DNA of 64,000 nt from Lateolabrax maculatus (lineage: Eukaryota; Chordata; Actinopteri; Acropomatiformes; Lateolabracidae), in NCBI GenBank assembly GCA_031216445.1, contig CM062211.1:4848001-4912000 (forward strand). Direction: 5' to 3'. The notes beneath the pieces are model-generated. The model did no database searches and was not told the origin of the DNA. It saw only the letters and a list, made by a program, of their open reading frames with translations. A program made the position numbers and the translations under genes. Below, in pieces: positions 35,321 through 47,700 of this stretch. The first letter of the stretch is position 1. Every line of letters starts with the position of its first letter.

Positions 35321-35728
35321 TTAGTATTTATTTTGTTTCCATTCTGTATTTAGATTTTTGAATGGGTTTTCAAATTTTTCAAAAGATTCATTTATCACAG
35401 ATATATTGGAGTCAGTTACAGGTAAAGCAGAAATAACAGTATGCTTTGGTTGTGAGCAAAGCTCACTTGTTATTTCCTCCAAATCTTCTACAATTGAGGA
35501 TACCAAACTGTTGGAAATCCCACTCCCCTGTAATTTTGCCACAATGGATGCACACATGTTTTTGGTTGGCTCTTTAGCAAGTCCTGAATCATTGCTCTCA
35601 GAAGAAACACTGGAAGAGCTACATTGATTTTGGGGATTAAATTGGTCCTCCAAAGCATGTGCCTGAGATGAAGTTGCAGCCGGCTCACTATAGGAACATG
35701 CAACAGTTGAAGTTTGAGCAATTTGCAT
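35321..35728 (-). CDS. Unrecognised 135-codon ORF inside the foldback element
   Basis: Ser-rich start (C-S-S-S-S-V-S-S-E-S-N-D-S), then A-K-L-Q-G-S-G-I-S-N-S-L-V-S-S-I-V-E-D-L-E-E-I, a helix-like stretch. It ends shortly after W-K-Q-N-K. No catalytic motif. It may be an exon of the element's own gene; it could also be chance. Confidence 0.3.
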   Translation of the reverse strand: MQIAQTSTVACSYSEPAATSSQAHALEDQFNPQNQCSSSSVSSESNDSGLAKEPTKNMCASIVAKLQGSGISNSLVSSIVEDLEEITSELCSQPKHTVISALPVTDSNISVINESFEKFENPFKNLNTEWKQNKY

Positions 35729-36393
35729 ATGTTAAGAACTGATGCCTAGAGCCTTGCTGAGAACAACAATTTGAACTTGGGTCAAGGAGAGTAACCATGT
35801 TGAACTCTTAAATGTTAAATCAACTGCTGACTGCTGGGATATGGCTGTCTATGACAAATTTGTAATCTTTCATGTCTTCTTGTAAATTTGGCTCTAAATG
35901 TAATACATTAAGTAGTTTCTTTCTCTGTGAAAACTATTGTGTCAGTTTGTGCCACATAGCTGTGTCACACCCTCCACCTCTGCGTGTTGGCCTGCAGTGT
36001 GGATCTTTTTAATTGCAGGAATGAAATTAGGTGCGTTGGAGTCAACCTACCAGCTGCCAATAATCAGGATGAGCTTTGTCATGAAGAACTGGCTCAGCCA
36101 CTACCAAACTGCAAGATCGTAGATCTTATTTGTCTTCTGGTGGCTTCTGTTAGGGTTCCTGTTGTTTGGTACTCCTGTAGTACTTCTTCACCACTGGACT
36201 TGCCTCTTAGCACAGCTTCAATCAACTAATAAAAAACAACAACATGAGAATGCAAAATGTGGTGATGAACAGCTTTTCTAGAGACTTGGGGTGAAAAATG
36301 TGAAAGTGAGAAACCATGAGAATTACACTTTGTTGCAAGTTGTTTAGCAGACACTGCATCACGCGTATATCAATTCTTTGTCTCTTGCTAGGG

Positions 36394-36501
36394 ACGTCAT
36401 CAACGGTTACAGTTGATGAACTGGAGCTGAAGCTTGAGTCAGACTTCTCAGACGCAGAAGACGAGGACCAATCCGAAAATTCTCAAAGAATCGAAAACAG
36501 G
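36394..36501 (+). pseudogene. Acidic exon-like block
   Basis: Between acceptor ttgctag and donor CAG|GTAAAT: open frame with V-D-E-L-E-L-K-L-E-S-D-F-S-D-A-E-D-E-D. Possibly another exon of the 31265 family interrupted by the foldback element. Confidence 0.35.
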
Positions 36502-37129
36502 TAAATCATTGTATTTGGCAGGGTGTACAGTGCTTGATTATACCTGCCTTTATATCTCACCGTGAACTGAAAAAATTGTCAGCAACACGGTTTCTTGCCT
36601 CACTGTGAATGACTGTTCATGATAAATACATTCATCCACCACTCAATAATTATGAAATAGACCTAGATCATTTTTCCCTCACAAAACCCATTCACGCATA
36701 AGTCCAAATTGCAGAACTGAAAATGTCAAGCAGTTTACCCCCATTTAAGCAAGAGTCTGATAAAGGCATGTGAAGAAATCAGTCTAAGGAGCTTGCAGAT
36801 GAGGTTTTAAAAGAATATGGGTGTGTTTAAGGTTTCATCCAAAGTAAGCCAAAAAAGTAAGGTGTGATGAATAAAGTTGGCAGTTGGCGGTTCAGGTCGG
36901 GTTGGGGCGGTTGATTTTTGAGGGTTGGGCTTTGCAGGTGGCCTCTCATAACAGGTCTAGTGGGTTTGAGTATTGAAAAGTCCTGACTGAGGCATCACTA
37001 TCATCCACTGTAAAGCAAGTTAAGTCATTTTCCTGATTGCATTTTAAATTTGATTGTGAATTTTCTAATTTGAAGTAACATTTAAATATTGTCCACTGTA
37101 TAGCAGGGTACGACATTAATAATTAAAAT
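36502..37129. other. Intergenic, no gene seen
   Basis: AT-rich, no recognisable repeat or coding sequence. Confidence 0.35.
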
Positions 37130-37520
37130 TGGGATGGTGTCAGGACTGTCCCATTGTCTTTCAAAGCGACAGTAGAACTCATTCAGGTTGTTGGCCAGGT
37201 GCAAGTGGTTAGCAGAGTGGGGGGCTCTGGGTTTGTAGTTGGTGATCTGTCAGAGCCTCTTCCAGACACAAGCAGAGTTGTTGGCTGAGAACTGGTGTTG
37301 GAATTTCTCAGAGTACAGTAGTTTAGCTCCTCTCACCTCCTTGCTAAACCTGAGTTTGGCTGTGAACCAGGGTTTGTCGTTGTTGTGCATGATGGTACAC
37401 AGCGGTCCTAACAGAAGCTGATGTAGGACGTCACAGCCTCTGTAATCCAGACTGTTGGAGGCAGTCCTGAAAACATCCCAGTCAGTACAGTCCAAGCACG
37501 CCTGAAGAAGCTCCACAGCT
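37130..37520 (-). mobile_element. LINE ORF2 scrap (between endonuclease and RT)
   Basis: Frame with L-L-Q-A-C-L-D-C-T-D-W-D-V-F-R and N-N-D-K-P-W-F-T-A-K-L-R, then F-S-K-E-V-R-G-A-K, all hallmarks of one abundant fish LINE family. Confidence 0.75.
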
Positions 37521-39104
37521 TCACTGGTGAGTTTTAATTAGTTTTAATCACTGGATTTTAATTTTTTACATTTCTTTTATTCTGACAACTTTTGTTTTCC
37601 CTGAAACAACAGCACTCTCTTCCTGTTTTGTGCTGTAAACAATCCAGCATCATCAAATCCAGCCTTGATACATGAGTGTAGAGGCTGACAGATTAAGAAC
37701 TTTTGTCTCCCCCTTCTGGCAGTGAGAGTAATTACATCAACACAGTTGAAGCGTGCTTATGACGTATTGTAGCGGTTTGACTAGGAGCTGTGGTGCCAGT
37801 CTGACAAAGATATTTTTATATGCACCAGTCCACCCTCCATGTCTTTCAGTACATGGCCCCTTAACAATCATTAGCAACCAGGTATTTCAAAAGGCACCAG
37901 CAGACAACAAAAAAACACAAAACACAAGAATTTGAAGTCCCCACAGTGTAGTGCAAAACACACAGTTCAACTACCAATAAATGAGTCTCAACAAAAAAAC
38001 TCCTTAGTCAGCGTCAGCCCTTTACTGGCAAACTGGGAAAACTTCTGCAGCTTACTCCATAAAGGCCACAAGAATGACATCAAATGCATTAATACAAATC
38101 TTGTCTTTTGTTTGTTTGTTTTAGACACTGATTGTACTGTTTATTTCACACTTTCAGGGTTTTTCTGCCTTTGGTGATCGAATATTCTTTATACTTTCCA
38201 AATTTCTCAGAAAAAGTAATTGTTGAAAAGAAGACATGTAAAATACCAGATCTGTGCCAGTGTAAGATGAGGTCATCATTGAGATACTCTTGAAAAATCA
38301 ATAATTGTTTAAAATATGAATGATGGAAGTCCATAATTCAATTTACAGGCATCCCTCAAATTCTTCATCCTTACAATTGGCTGTTAGATAAATCAACCAA
38401 ACAGCTGACGTCTGCACAAACACGTAGAAAGCAATGAAGGTAGTTAACTACTTTATTATTTTACTTTATTCCTGGGGTACTTAGTAATTTTGCAGAGGAT
38501 TTTGATTAATTTAATGAATTGAAGTCCACAGTTTGTAAAGACAACAATTCACAATTATAACAATTATTTCATTATAAAAGTATAAAGTACACATTAATTA
38601 GATGGTTTTGTTTACAGAAAGTTTTTTATTGCCAGGTTAGTCCATCTTCAAACTAATATTACTAAAGTACTTTTATGAAAATAATCTCTATTTCATATGG
38701 TTATTCCAGTTTGCCTCAATTTATAGGTTTTGTATATACAGTATATAAAATAAAAACTACAGAAAACCACAACAACTAAGAAATTACAATTCTGAATATG
38801 AGAGTGGTATCAATCTTCTCATCTAACTAAAGAAAGTAACTTTTGCTTTAGAGTACTGTTCTATTGGTAATATTCTCCTGAAGTAATTAGTTCAAGTTCT
38901 AATTGATTCATTAAAGTTTAAAATGTCAACAGTTAACAGGTGTGTGTTTTCACATATGGTCTTTTTAAAAACAAACTAAACTCAATCCTCTTAAAGTGGA
39001 CCTCCTCCTCCTCTCCTTTCATCCAGAGCAAGATCAATACTTTCACATATTTTATCCAGGTATAATGTGTTTGATTTTGGGGTCCTATAAACCCATCCAA
39101 TTAA
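37521..39104. other. Intergenic, downstream side of copy C
   Basis: No gene. 38795-38940 matches the right end of the palindromic MITE plus its flank downstream of D (51833-51990). Confidence 0.4.
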
Positions 39105-39998
39105 TGTTGGTTGTTAGAAAGTAAAGTCATCTCCTCTTCATCTTGGCCTTGCTGCTGCTGGGCGGTCACCTCAGGCTCAGCTGTAGCTCTTTCAGATGGG
39201 GAGAAGTTTGCCACCTCTCTATGAGCGTTTTTGTTTATGTCCTCCCTCTCCGCCAAGGTGAACATCCGAAGTTGCTTGAATTTTGGCCAGAGCAGCACGC
39301 CTAGCTTTTTGTGTTTCCCAAAACTACCTGTTCAGCCAGATGTCCCGTACATGTATTGAATAGAACATAAATTAATTAAATAATCAAATAACACAACAGT
39401 AAATACCTATAGCAAAGGGTGAATAAATTAGGATTAATAATAATAATAATAATTATAATAATAATATAATAACTATTCACATCAAGCACAGATTCAACGA
39501 TCTCCAGTATTCCCTTGTTTCACATTCTTGTTTTAAAGACTGCTTGAGTCCGAGTTGTAATCCGGAGTGTTTAAAAACTTTTGTCGGGGTCTTGCATTGC
39601 TCAATGTAGGCTCTTACTTGTTGTAGCTTTTCCTCCTCTTCATCGTCTTCTTCGTCACCTGCCCTAGACTTCTTGAAGATGTGCTTCAGCACTGTATTCA
39701 GTACGTGTGCTATACAGCTGTTGTGCCCCCATCTGGAGAGCGCTGCCTGCACCTTTGCAGCTTGGTCGCTGTGAACACCAGTCTGTCAGTCTCGTATGGG
39801 GTAAAACCACATGTAGTGGTAATGCACATGTACATATGACAGTTAAACTCCCAGTTGTCATCTATGTAGTGCAACGTGATACTGGTGTAATTGACCTTCC
39901 TGTAATCATACATTCACATGTCTGTGGATGCTCTGCATGTCAGTCTGTCGCTATGGCTCTCCTTACTGCCAAGTGCTTGCTCATGGTGGGAATTTTTG
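39105..39998 (-). mobile_element. hAT/ZBED-type transposase remnant
   Basis: Minus-strand frames in order: H-Y-I-D-D-N-W-E-F (about 39850), S-C-I-A-H-V-L-N-T-V with an acidic run (39480-39750), then P-K-F-K-Q-L-R-M-F-T-L-A-E-R-E-D-I (39110-39300). That is the order of a hAT transposase middle and C-terminal part. Broken by frameshifts. Confidence 0.65.
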
Positions 39999-40003
39999 GG
40001 TCT

Positions 40004-40102
40004 CTGTAAATAATGTTTTAAAGAGTACGGTGTAGACCTACTCTATATGAAAAGTGTCCTGAGGTAACTACTGTTATGATTTGGCGTTATATAAATATGA
40101 CT
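40004..40102 (+). mobile_element. L2-like LINE 3' end (copy C flank)
   Basis: Duplicate of 461-559. Confidence 0.6.
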
Positions 40103-40546
40103 TAGAGAGTTTATCTTTGACTGATGTGAAATTACAGAAGGTTTCTAAGTCAGGCAAGAAGTCGATTCTGAAGTGACAAGATGAGTTTCTGAGTTGTCAA
40201 TCAAGAAATTTAGATTGCTATGACGGTAAAAGTACATTTGTACACTAATTGTTTCCAGAAACCACAAAAGCATTTGCACTTATAAGAAAACTATGGTGAA
40301 CCACATCAGACCTTGGATTCAACTAAGAGAGCACAGGTTATATCTTAGAGGTATCAGTGTTGCTATATTTTAGCCTATTGTAATTATAACGCTATAGTAT
40401 TTTTCATAGACAGGCTTATTATTGATTGGGCTTCAGTATGGGAGTTTCATGGAAATATGACCTGTTTCCTCATCGTATTTACGTGTTTCTACTTCTGTTT
40501 AGGATGCATCGTAATCCCCACGCATCTTCCCCAACCAAATACACTT

Positions 40547-41100
40547 CTAGCCGCCCTTTTGAGGGCAAGTGTAGGACATGACAACGTCAATCATATTTCT
40601 AATGATGGGAGGTGGTGGGTGGATGTCATGCGGTAGATGGTGAGCCACAGTCATCCCCCAGGCATCCACCAGATGAACATTCAGACCTCTGAACATGGCT
40701 TTGAGCACCTTGTCACACTGCAGTGAGTACCAGTCACTGTTGGTTAGTGCCACAGTAAGTGTCAAAGCTCTGGGATTCCCGGTCCGGATGATGACTACCG
40801 TGCCTGGAGCCCTGTCCAGCAGCCGCACCACCGCCCTGCGGATGCTCTGTAGCCGCCGGATGTAGACCTCCATGGGGAAAGAGGTGAAGTGAGCCCAGAT
40901 GCTGAGAGCTACGACAGTGTTGGGGCCTCCGCTTAAACCATCTAGTTCATTGGCAATGTAACGCAGCTCTCTGGTTGAGAGGGTGCGAAAACGGATAGGA
41001 ACACCGTGGCAGCGGTATGTCACCAAGATGTTGTTTGCATAGTCCAAGGCAATGTAAGGTCCAGCTTTCAATGGGCCGTGCAGGTTAAAATCCTTAAGAT
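40547..41100 (-). CDS. Copy C coding exon 6 (C-terminal, stop)
   Basis: 554 nt, open to TAG. Almost identical to A exon 6; one difference converts the internal M-A-L-D methionine to I. Confidence 0.8.
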
Positions 41101-41183
41101 CTAATGTAGTACAGAGGGAAAGGATTAAGTTGCAGTGTGATCAAAATAAAAACTGTTGCCAGAATTCACTGTGGATCATCTAC

Positions 41184-41387
41184 CTGGAAGTACTGCGATG
41201 AGGTATTCATACCACTGCCTGATGGTGGAGTCTCCATACATGTGGACCACCTTCCCTTTCAGACACTGAGTGATGGCAGAGGGGTTGAATTGGTGAACTG
41301 TGGTGCCACCTAGTGCTCTCCACACACCCTGGTAGTAATAGCCAGTGAGTTCAGACTTCACAATACTGCTCTCCACCTCTGGTTGAC
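41184..41387 (-). CDS. Copy C coding exon 5 (GDST motif)
   Basis: 204 nt, acceptor ctcacag (ctctcag in the others), donor GTAGAT. Shares the one-codon deletion with A. Confidence 0.75.
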
Positions 41388-43520
41388 CTGTGAGGAAGTT
41401 AAAGGATCATTTTATTCTTTATCAAGCAGCAGAAGTTTGTCAAGGGCTTGATAACAAGTTAATCAGGTGTCAGAGTTAGAGCTCTTGAGGAGTAGAGTTG
41501 GTGACTACTACTCTAAAGCAATACTCTGTCCACAATCATTTGAGGATAAAACCCTCAAATGGTGTTAACATTTTGTAGTTTGTGTTTTTACAAGGATCAA
41601 ACCTTATTGGACCGTACATATACCAACCTCATCTACCTCACCAGATGTATGAATGCTGAAAACTATCAAACTAAACTCCTTACAATGATGATGCCAACAA
41701 GAACACGAGAGCACCTGTATGGAAGTAAATCTGTCTCACCAGATTTTGAAATGTAAAAGCCTTTGAATTTCTAGCACAGATTTTTTTTTTTGCATTGAAA
41801 TCTTGTATCAGAATTATTTCCCTCTGAATTCAACTTCTCGCTTTAATTTTTCAATGATTAAAAATTCAGAATCAATAAGTATTAAAAAATTCAAATATTT
41901 ATTCAAGTTACTCAAATTTGAGTTAAAAAATTCAGATTAAACATCTGGGATACCAAGGATGAGAAATCGATTCTGTTTCAGATCAAACCAACATCCAGCC
42001 AATCAAGTTACGCTTCAGTGGTCATGTGACACCGATGCTTGAAATCACTGAAGGCGGTCATCTGCTATGGCAACAAACCCAAACGATGGTACTTTGGTAA
42101 GTGTATAAACTCTTATTTGCCTTTTGTGTCATTTGTTTCAGTAACATGTAATACCTGACATGTTGCACATTAACATCATTTATTGGCCAATATCTACATG
42201 GAACTTTTAATGAGGTGGCGTTTGTTAAAATGTAATGTTATGAGAAGATTCTGTTATGCGAGCGTGGTTCATTGACGCTAATGTTACTTATAGTTCTGAG
42301 ACGGTACGTTTAACAGCTGGGTAGTTAAGTAACTAGCTTAACTAGCTTTGTGAGGACAGGATAGTCTGGCTGATATCGTACATTCAGCCTGGCTCTTACT
42401 GTAACCTTTAACAGGACTGAAATGATGAATATTCCTTAATAGCTGTAAGCTCCTCATCTACAGTGGGTCTCTGGTTAGAGACAGAAACACAGAAGCAGAG
42501 GTCCTGATTCTGAGACTTTACTGATGCTCAGTATCGGGTACAGTTATAACAGCTTCCTATGAATGTAGGAATGTTTGTATATATGGTATCTGGAATAATA
42601 ATCACAATAATAAACAGTAGTGAGTCAATTTAACAGTAAAGCTGACATAAATCAATACAAACTGTAACATGAACTAAGGTTTGTTGGCTTACTAAAGAAA
42701 TATTATTGGGACAAGCAAACTCTCAATAGCCCAACGCATAGTAAACCATGGCCACAAAGCACCACAGTAGCTGAAACATGCCTCCCAGCCGCTCGATCTC
42801 GGGCACGCTCACATGAACGCAGTGTTGCCTAATGGGCGACTTTCTCGCTAATTCTGGCGACTTTCCAAATCCTCTCGGTGACTTTTTTGTCAAAAGCGAC
42901 TAGCGACAAAGCTAGACATGCACTGTGCCCAATATTAATTAGGACAATTAGGACTTGTTCATTGAGAAAATGCAAAAATTGAGAAAATCAGACAGGCAAA
43001 TATCTTTTTCAATTTTAGGTTTGGTTGGTCTACTAATGTAATTCAAATTTAGTTAACAGCACACTATGCTATTGGTGGCCCTGTTAGAAAGCAATTAAAC
43101 AGAAATAACTTAATTAGATATAAACCATGGTGCACAGGGGCTATTTCTAACCTGATGCACGGCAGATCATTTTTACTTTTATTTGAGCAATTTTTTCTAG
43201 AAATAATTGTACTTTTACTTGAGTAACGATTTTCAACACTCTACCCACCACTGGTATGAAGAGATTTTATGAACATGGTCTATCCTTACTCCAGAGAAAA
43301 TAGACACAGTGCTAACAGCTGGTGCCACATTCAAGAACGTTTACCCTGCTACTCCATGCTCCAAGCGCTCTGCTCCAATTGGTCTGACTACATCTCACTA
43401 GAGGACAACGCTACCCAGAAGAAAGTGGTTAAATGTTTTTTCTCCTTTTTTGCCTTTGTCTGCAGTACATTCAGTTTTGGGATTATTGTTACAGGCAGTG
43501 GAGTAAAAATTGTGCTTTAC
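41388..43520. other. Copy C intron between exons 5 and 4
   Basis: As in A, plus about 130 extra bases at 42640-42775 and a hAT terminus at 43160-43253. Confidence 0.4.
43160..43253 (-). mobile_element. hAT terminal fragment
   Basis: The complement reads CAGTGGTGGGTAGAGTGTTGAAAATC...TACTCAAGTAAAAGTAC, the classic fish hAT end. Missing from copy A. Confidence 0.65.
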
Positions 43521-43591
43521 CCTCCTTTTTTGGCAACACGGTGACACTGGCAGGTCCTGCAGCTTGAATGGAGACTTTCATGTTGACACCA
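43521..43591 (-). CDS. Copy C coding exon 4
   Basis: 71 nt, same phases and nearly the same sequence as in copy A, with donor GTAAAG. Confidence 0.7.
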
Positions 43592-44482
43592 CTGAAGAAA
43601 AGCGCACAAATATGTGTTACACACACACACACAACATTAAAAACAAAAACAAGAAAGGAGGACAAAAAGGTGTTATCATTTTATGAATTTTAAACAAGAA
43701 CAATCAAACACTAAAATGGGAAACAACTGTTTGAAATTTTAATTAATTTTATTTCATTTAAAGCTGCATTAATTAATGTTTTCCTATAAACAATGGGTCC
43801 AATGACTATGTGTAATGTTCAAGGTGTCGCTCACAGTGATGAACCCACCGAGAACTATCACCTGACTCTGGGGCGTCTTTCAGCTCATTGTTTTGGTTTT
43901 ACTCCCTACAACTTTTGGTTGAGTCTCAATGCTCTTGTGAACATATTCAATTAGAAGCAGCAGGCAGCTGTTTTCATCAAAGAAAGTTCTGATTAACCGA
44001 CCACCAAACATCAGACAGAACAAATCAGCAGCTAGTTCAGTCACGACCACTATGACAAAGATACTTGATCTACATGCAGTAGATATATTTGCAGTCAGAT
44101 GTATTTGGCGATATGCTCTGTTCTGGGACCTAACTGCCTTTCCAGGTGCATACGTGGAAAGTTAAAGGCAGGGAGGTGTGCTCTCCTTGCCTTAGGCTAA
44201 GGCTAAAAGGTGAGTGAGAGTTGGCCATTAACACAAGTCCAAATGAATTCTAATGTTGCTCCATGTCTACTGGATGTGTAAATAAACACATTTATAACGT
44301 AATAAATGATCAATGTTATGTTGATAGCTTGTTGTGCTGCCCTCAACTGGCAAAAATCACAAGTGTGCATCTTTTAAGTTTCTGAAAACACCACATCCAA
44401 AATAAAATTTCAAAATGTACAATAAATAGATAAATGAATCACAGCAGATACTCTCCAATGATGTTAATTTAAGTCAATTAGT

Positions 44483-44622
44483 TGGGGCGCCCCAGTAAAT
44501 CACTGGGTAGAGGTTATACCAGACTCACTGAGTCCTGAGCCCGGGGCCCATTGCTGCAGGTTATCACCTCTCTCTTTCAGATTTTCTCTCTCTCTCTCTC
44601 TCAAAATAATAGCAGTAAAATA
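44483..44622 (+). mobile_element. tRNA-SINE-like repeat (copy C)
   Basis: Duplicate of 4677-4850 with a much shorter CT tract. Confidence 0.45.
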
Positions 44623-45744
44623 GCAAGAATAAATCTTAAATAAAATTAATTTGTATTGATTTGTATTATCTTTAACCAACCATCAAAATGGTGCCACAGA
44701 TAGCAGCCTCGACACTGCGCTCTCTGGTACTGTTGTTCCAACTCCTCAGAGCGGACCACGTAACGGCACTATCAGGAAAAACGAGGGGAGGCGGAATCTG
44801 CTTCTACATTAATTAAGGTTGGTGTACAGAAAACCCTTTTCATTGACTGTAAAAAAAAATGTAAGTTTCCATAAACCAGATTAATCTTCAGACAACCTCT
44901 GGAGAATTGACGATTCACTAAACCTCTCACCCGGACAGCGATTGTCAAATGATAGCTTAGCAACCTTAACTAGGCAGGGCAGGTCTGTCAAGCTTTGGAT
45001 TTCTCTACATGTTGAATTGCTGTACATGAGACTGTAGTAAGACAGATACTCTGTATTGTTTGGAGGGTGGGTCTTTTATGAGCCTTTCCAAAACCAAAAA
45101 CACAAGGGGGAAAGTGTGAGGAATTAATCTGTTTTGTCTGTTCTAATGTAATCTGCAAATTTTAGCATAGAATGTTAACCAGCTACATTAGTAACCTACC
45201 GTTACGTTCATGGCCAAGAAGTATTTTTTTATTACATTATTTTGTTTGGTTACAGATTAAGAAAAAATCCCATTTGCGACCAACACAAATTCAGGAGCCT
45301 CCTGGGAGCTACTTTTAGAGAGCAAACGTTAAACCTCAGACAAATCCAAGATATTGTTATGACGGATACGAATACACATCGGCAAAACAGAGTTATGTTG
45401 GGATGAAATTAGAGTCTGTTTTCACAAAAACTCATATAGCAAACATGAGCTTTATTAAGTAGCTATCTACAGCTGATAAAGTCTGACAGTTTGCAGCTGA
45501 CAAAATCAACAGATGGTGGCTAGAAATGAGACCCTGATTTTATTTATAGTCACAGTGTTTCTTAAATTCCTAAGAAATCATGTTGTAAATCTGACATTGT
45601 GATCGTTACAAACTGCATATGTGCTGTGCAAAAAGTTAAATTTAACAGGTGTAGCAACAGTAACTGAGGGGGACAGGGCTTAGTGAATGGTCAATTAGAA
45701 GATAGATTAAAAACACCTAAAGTACAATCACATGTAACATGATA

Positions 45745-45920
45745 ATAATAATAAAACCGTGTTAAATACTGTCCAGCATCAACTAAAGTATGCAACAGTC
45801 TCCCAGATGTAGGCGCACAGGCGCAGCATGCAACATGGGTTTGTTTTGCATTAATGAAAACATGGCGGGAGGCACAGCGCTCCAGAGATTTTTCAGCCTA
45901 CGGCTGCATTCAGACAACAC
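45745..45920. repeat. D/C-specific intronic insert (C copy)
   Basis: Same segment as in D. In C it is preceded by a second copy of the acacct-a-agtacaat-acatgtaacatgat flank, so the A-like flank and D-like tract meet here. Confidence 0.75.
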
Positions 45921-45962
45921 CTGTAGTACAATTACATGTAACATGATAGTTTTCATCTTCAC

Positions 45963-46409
45963 CTGAACCTGTGCGCTTCCTTCCCAGAGTAAAGAGAACA
46001 CAGCAGAGTAGCTGCCATTGAGATGATCCACCACATGCCCAACCACACCTGCACCAAGTGTCGGGTTGTGCAGCCGGGCGAGTAAGAAGTCTCCCCCAGA
46101 CTTCTTGGGATGGCCCTGGAAGTCATACATTTTGATGAAAACCTCCAGCTGATCCCCTACGTGCCACTGTCCTCCTCCCCTCCCTGGTGGGAGAATGGTG
46201 AAGGTGCTGTGGGCAGGATCACTGGTCTGCTCCAGGGAAAGAGGAGCTGTCAACAGTGGAGTTTCAGGCCATGCAATGGAGTCTAGCAGGAGGCGTTCCT
46301 CCAGAGCGTCCTCAGGGGACAGTGGCTGGAAGGTGCAGAAGCTGTGATGCATGTCAGGGACATTGGAAACTCTTGGGACCATGATGGTGGAGATCACTCG
46401 ATGCTGAAA
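45963..46409 (-). CDS. Copy C coding exon 2
   Basis: 149 open codons, alternative acceptor at 46403, private T-to-N change (V-S-N-V-P). The frame runs on past the donor to a stop at 45783. Confidence 0.75.
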
Positions 46410-46859
46410 CTGGCAGGGGGTCGAGAGAGAGATGGTGACGATGCATCAAACAAATGTACTGAAAGCAAATAGACTAAACAAAGCAAAGGGTGTCAACAAG
46501 GAAGATTCTTCCTGCCCCAAAGCACTAAATATTTTGTGGTTTGATAACAAGTATTGATCTGTTAGCTGTTAGCTGCAGGAATGTCTGCCTTTCCTGACTT
46601 TCCCTGTGGCCCTTACTCTGTTGTAAAGATTGACCAATGGGAAAAATGCAGGAGTTTCAAGATCCTTAATCTGCTTTGCACTGGACAAAACTTAAATGCT
46701 GTTTGTAAATTTAGAGATTGTTTTATTTTTTGTGTTTCAAGGTTTGTTTGTTTCTTGTTTGCTGAAATTCTTCTTTTGGGATATTTCTGTCATTGGCCCA
46801 GAAGCACAACAGAGGCTGTTTCACATCTAACTGTTTAACAGAAGAAGATTTCCATGGCT

Positions 46860-47700
46860 GAAAGATACATTGAATTCATGTATTCATACAAATCATCAGG
46901 GACTCTTAGTCTTTTCACAAACTCCATTGATGAGGTGAATCCAAGTTAAAACCATTATACCTCATTATACCCCTAATGACTCTTTACAGATCACAGTGGA
47001 GGAGATGGAGGTGAAGTGACGCAGATGATTCAGGAGGATTTTTAAACTTTGAATGCAGTTAAAATGATGACTATAATACAAACCAATATTTCTTTAGATG
47101 CAAATTTTTCTTTAGCTTGTTCCAACTGACCCCCGCCGACTTCAAACCACTGAGAAGAGCACAAAGAAAAACAGAAATGTGAAAATTTATTTTTGTTCAA
47201 GAGTGTGGTCTTTCAATTATAGAGCATTACTGTATACAATACAGTATACTAAAGCAGTATATCATATTATTATTATTATTAATAGTCTATAAATACAATA
47301 AGTTGTAGTAAGAGTACATTATAATATTTTTGTGGTAATATAATATGTAATTAATCACAGGAAATAGTATATATAGTAGATAGTAGTATAATAGTAGTAT
47401 AAGATAATAAATAATAAAATAGCAAATAAAATAGTGAATAGTTAATAGTAAAGTATTAAGTAAGTAAGTAAGTAAGTACATATAATAAAGCTGTGGAGAG
47501 TGGGATTGGATAAACCAGGTTAAAGAGTAACTGCCCGTACAGGACCCTCTAAAAAGTAAAGCGAACCCGCCTGCAGGGAGGCAGGAACGATTTAATACAA
47601 CACTACACCTGTCATTCTTTTTGGTTGGAGAATTTAAACAGAGTTGTTGCACAGAAGCAGCCAGAGTGCAAGGTGAAGGGCTGAAGCTGGAGCGCAGGAA
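46860..47700. other. Copy C intron 1 segment not shared with A
   Basis: Very AT-rich, with a ttattattatt tract and (GTAA)n at 47457-47476. A has different, shorter sequence here (about 7020-7330). Confidence 0.4.

Larger units (their letters stand above)
34588..36124. mobile_element. Foldback element with about 275-bp inverted arms
   Basis: 34588-34861 and 35849-36124 are inverted copies (outer ends tctacgatcttgcag / ctgcaagatcgtaga) differing at few positions, around a 990-bp core. The core holds a 32-bp minisatellite and a 135-codon minus-strand frame. No target duplication recognised. Confidence 0.65.
43592..45962. other. Copy C interval where exon 3 should be
   Basis: SINE-like unit at 44483-44622, D-like post-exon-3 flank at 44866-44910, and the D-like 175-bp insert at 45745-45920. 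No C-N-V-C exon. Confidence 0.5.

Noticed and set aside
47287..47652. 121-codon minus-strand frame rich in Tyr and Leu
   Set aside because: Comes from AT-rich low-complexity intron sequence of copy C.
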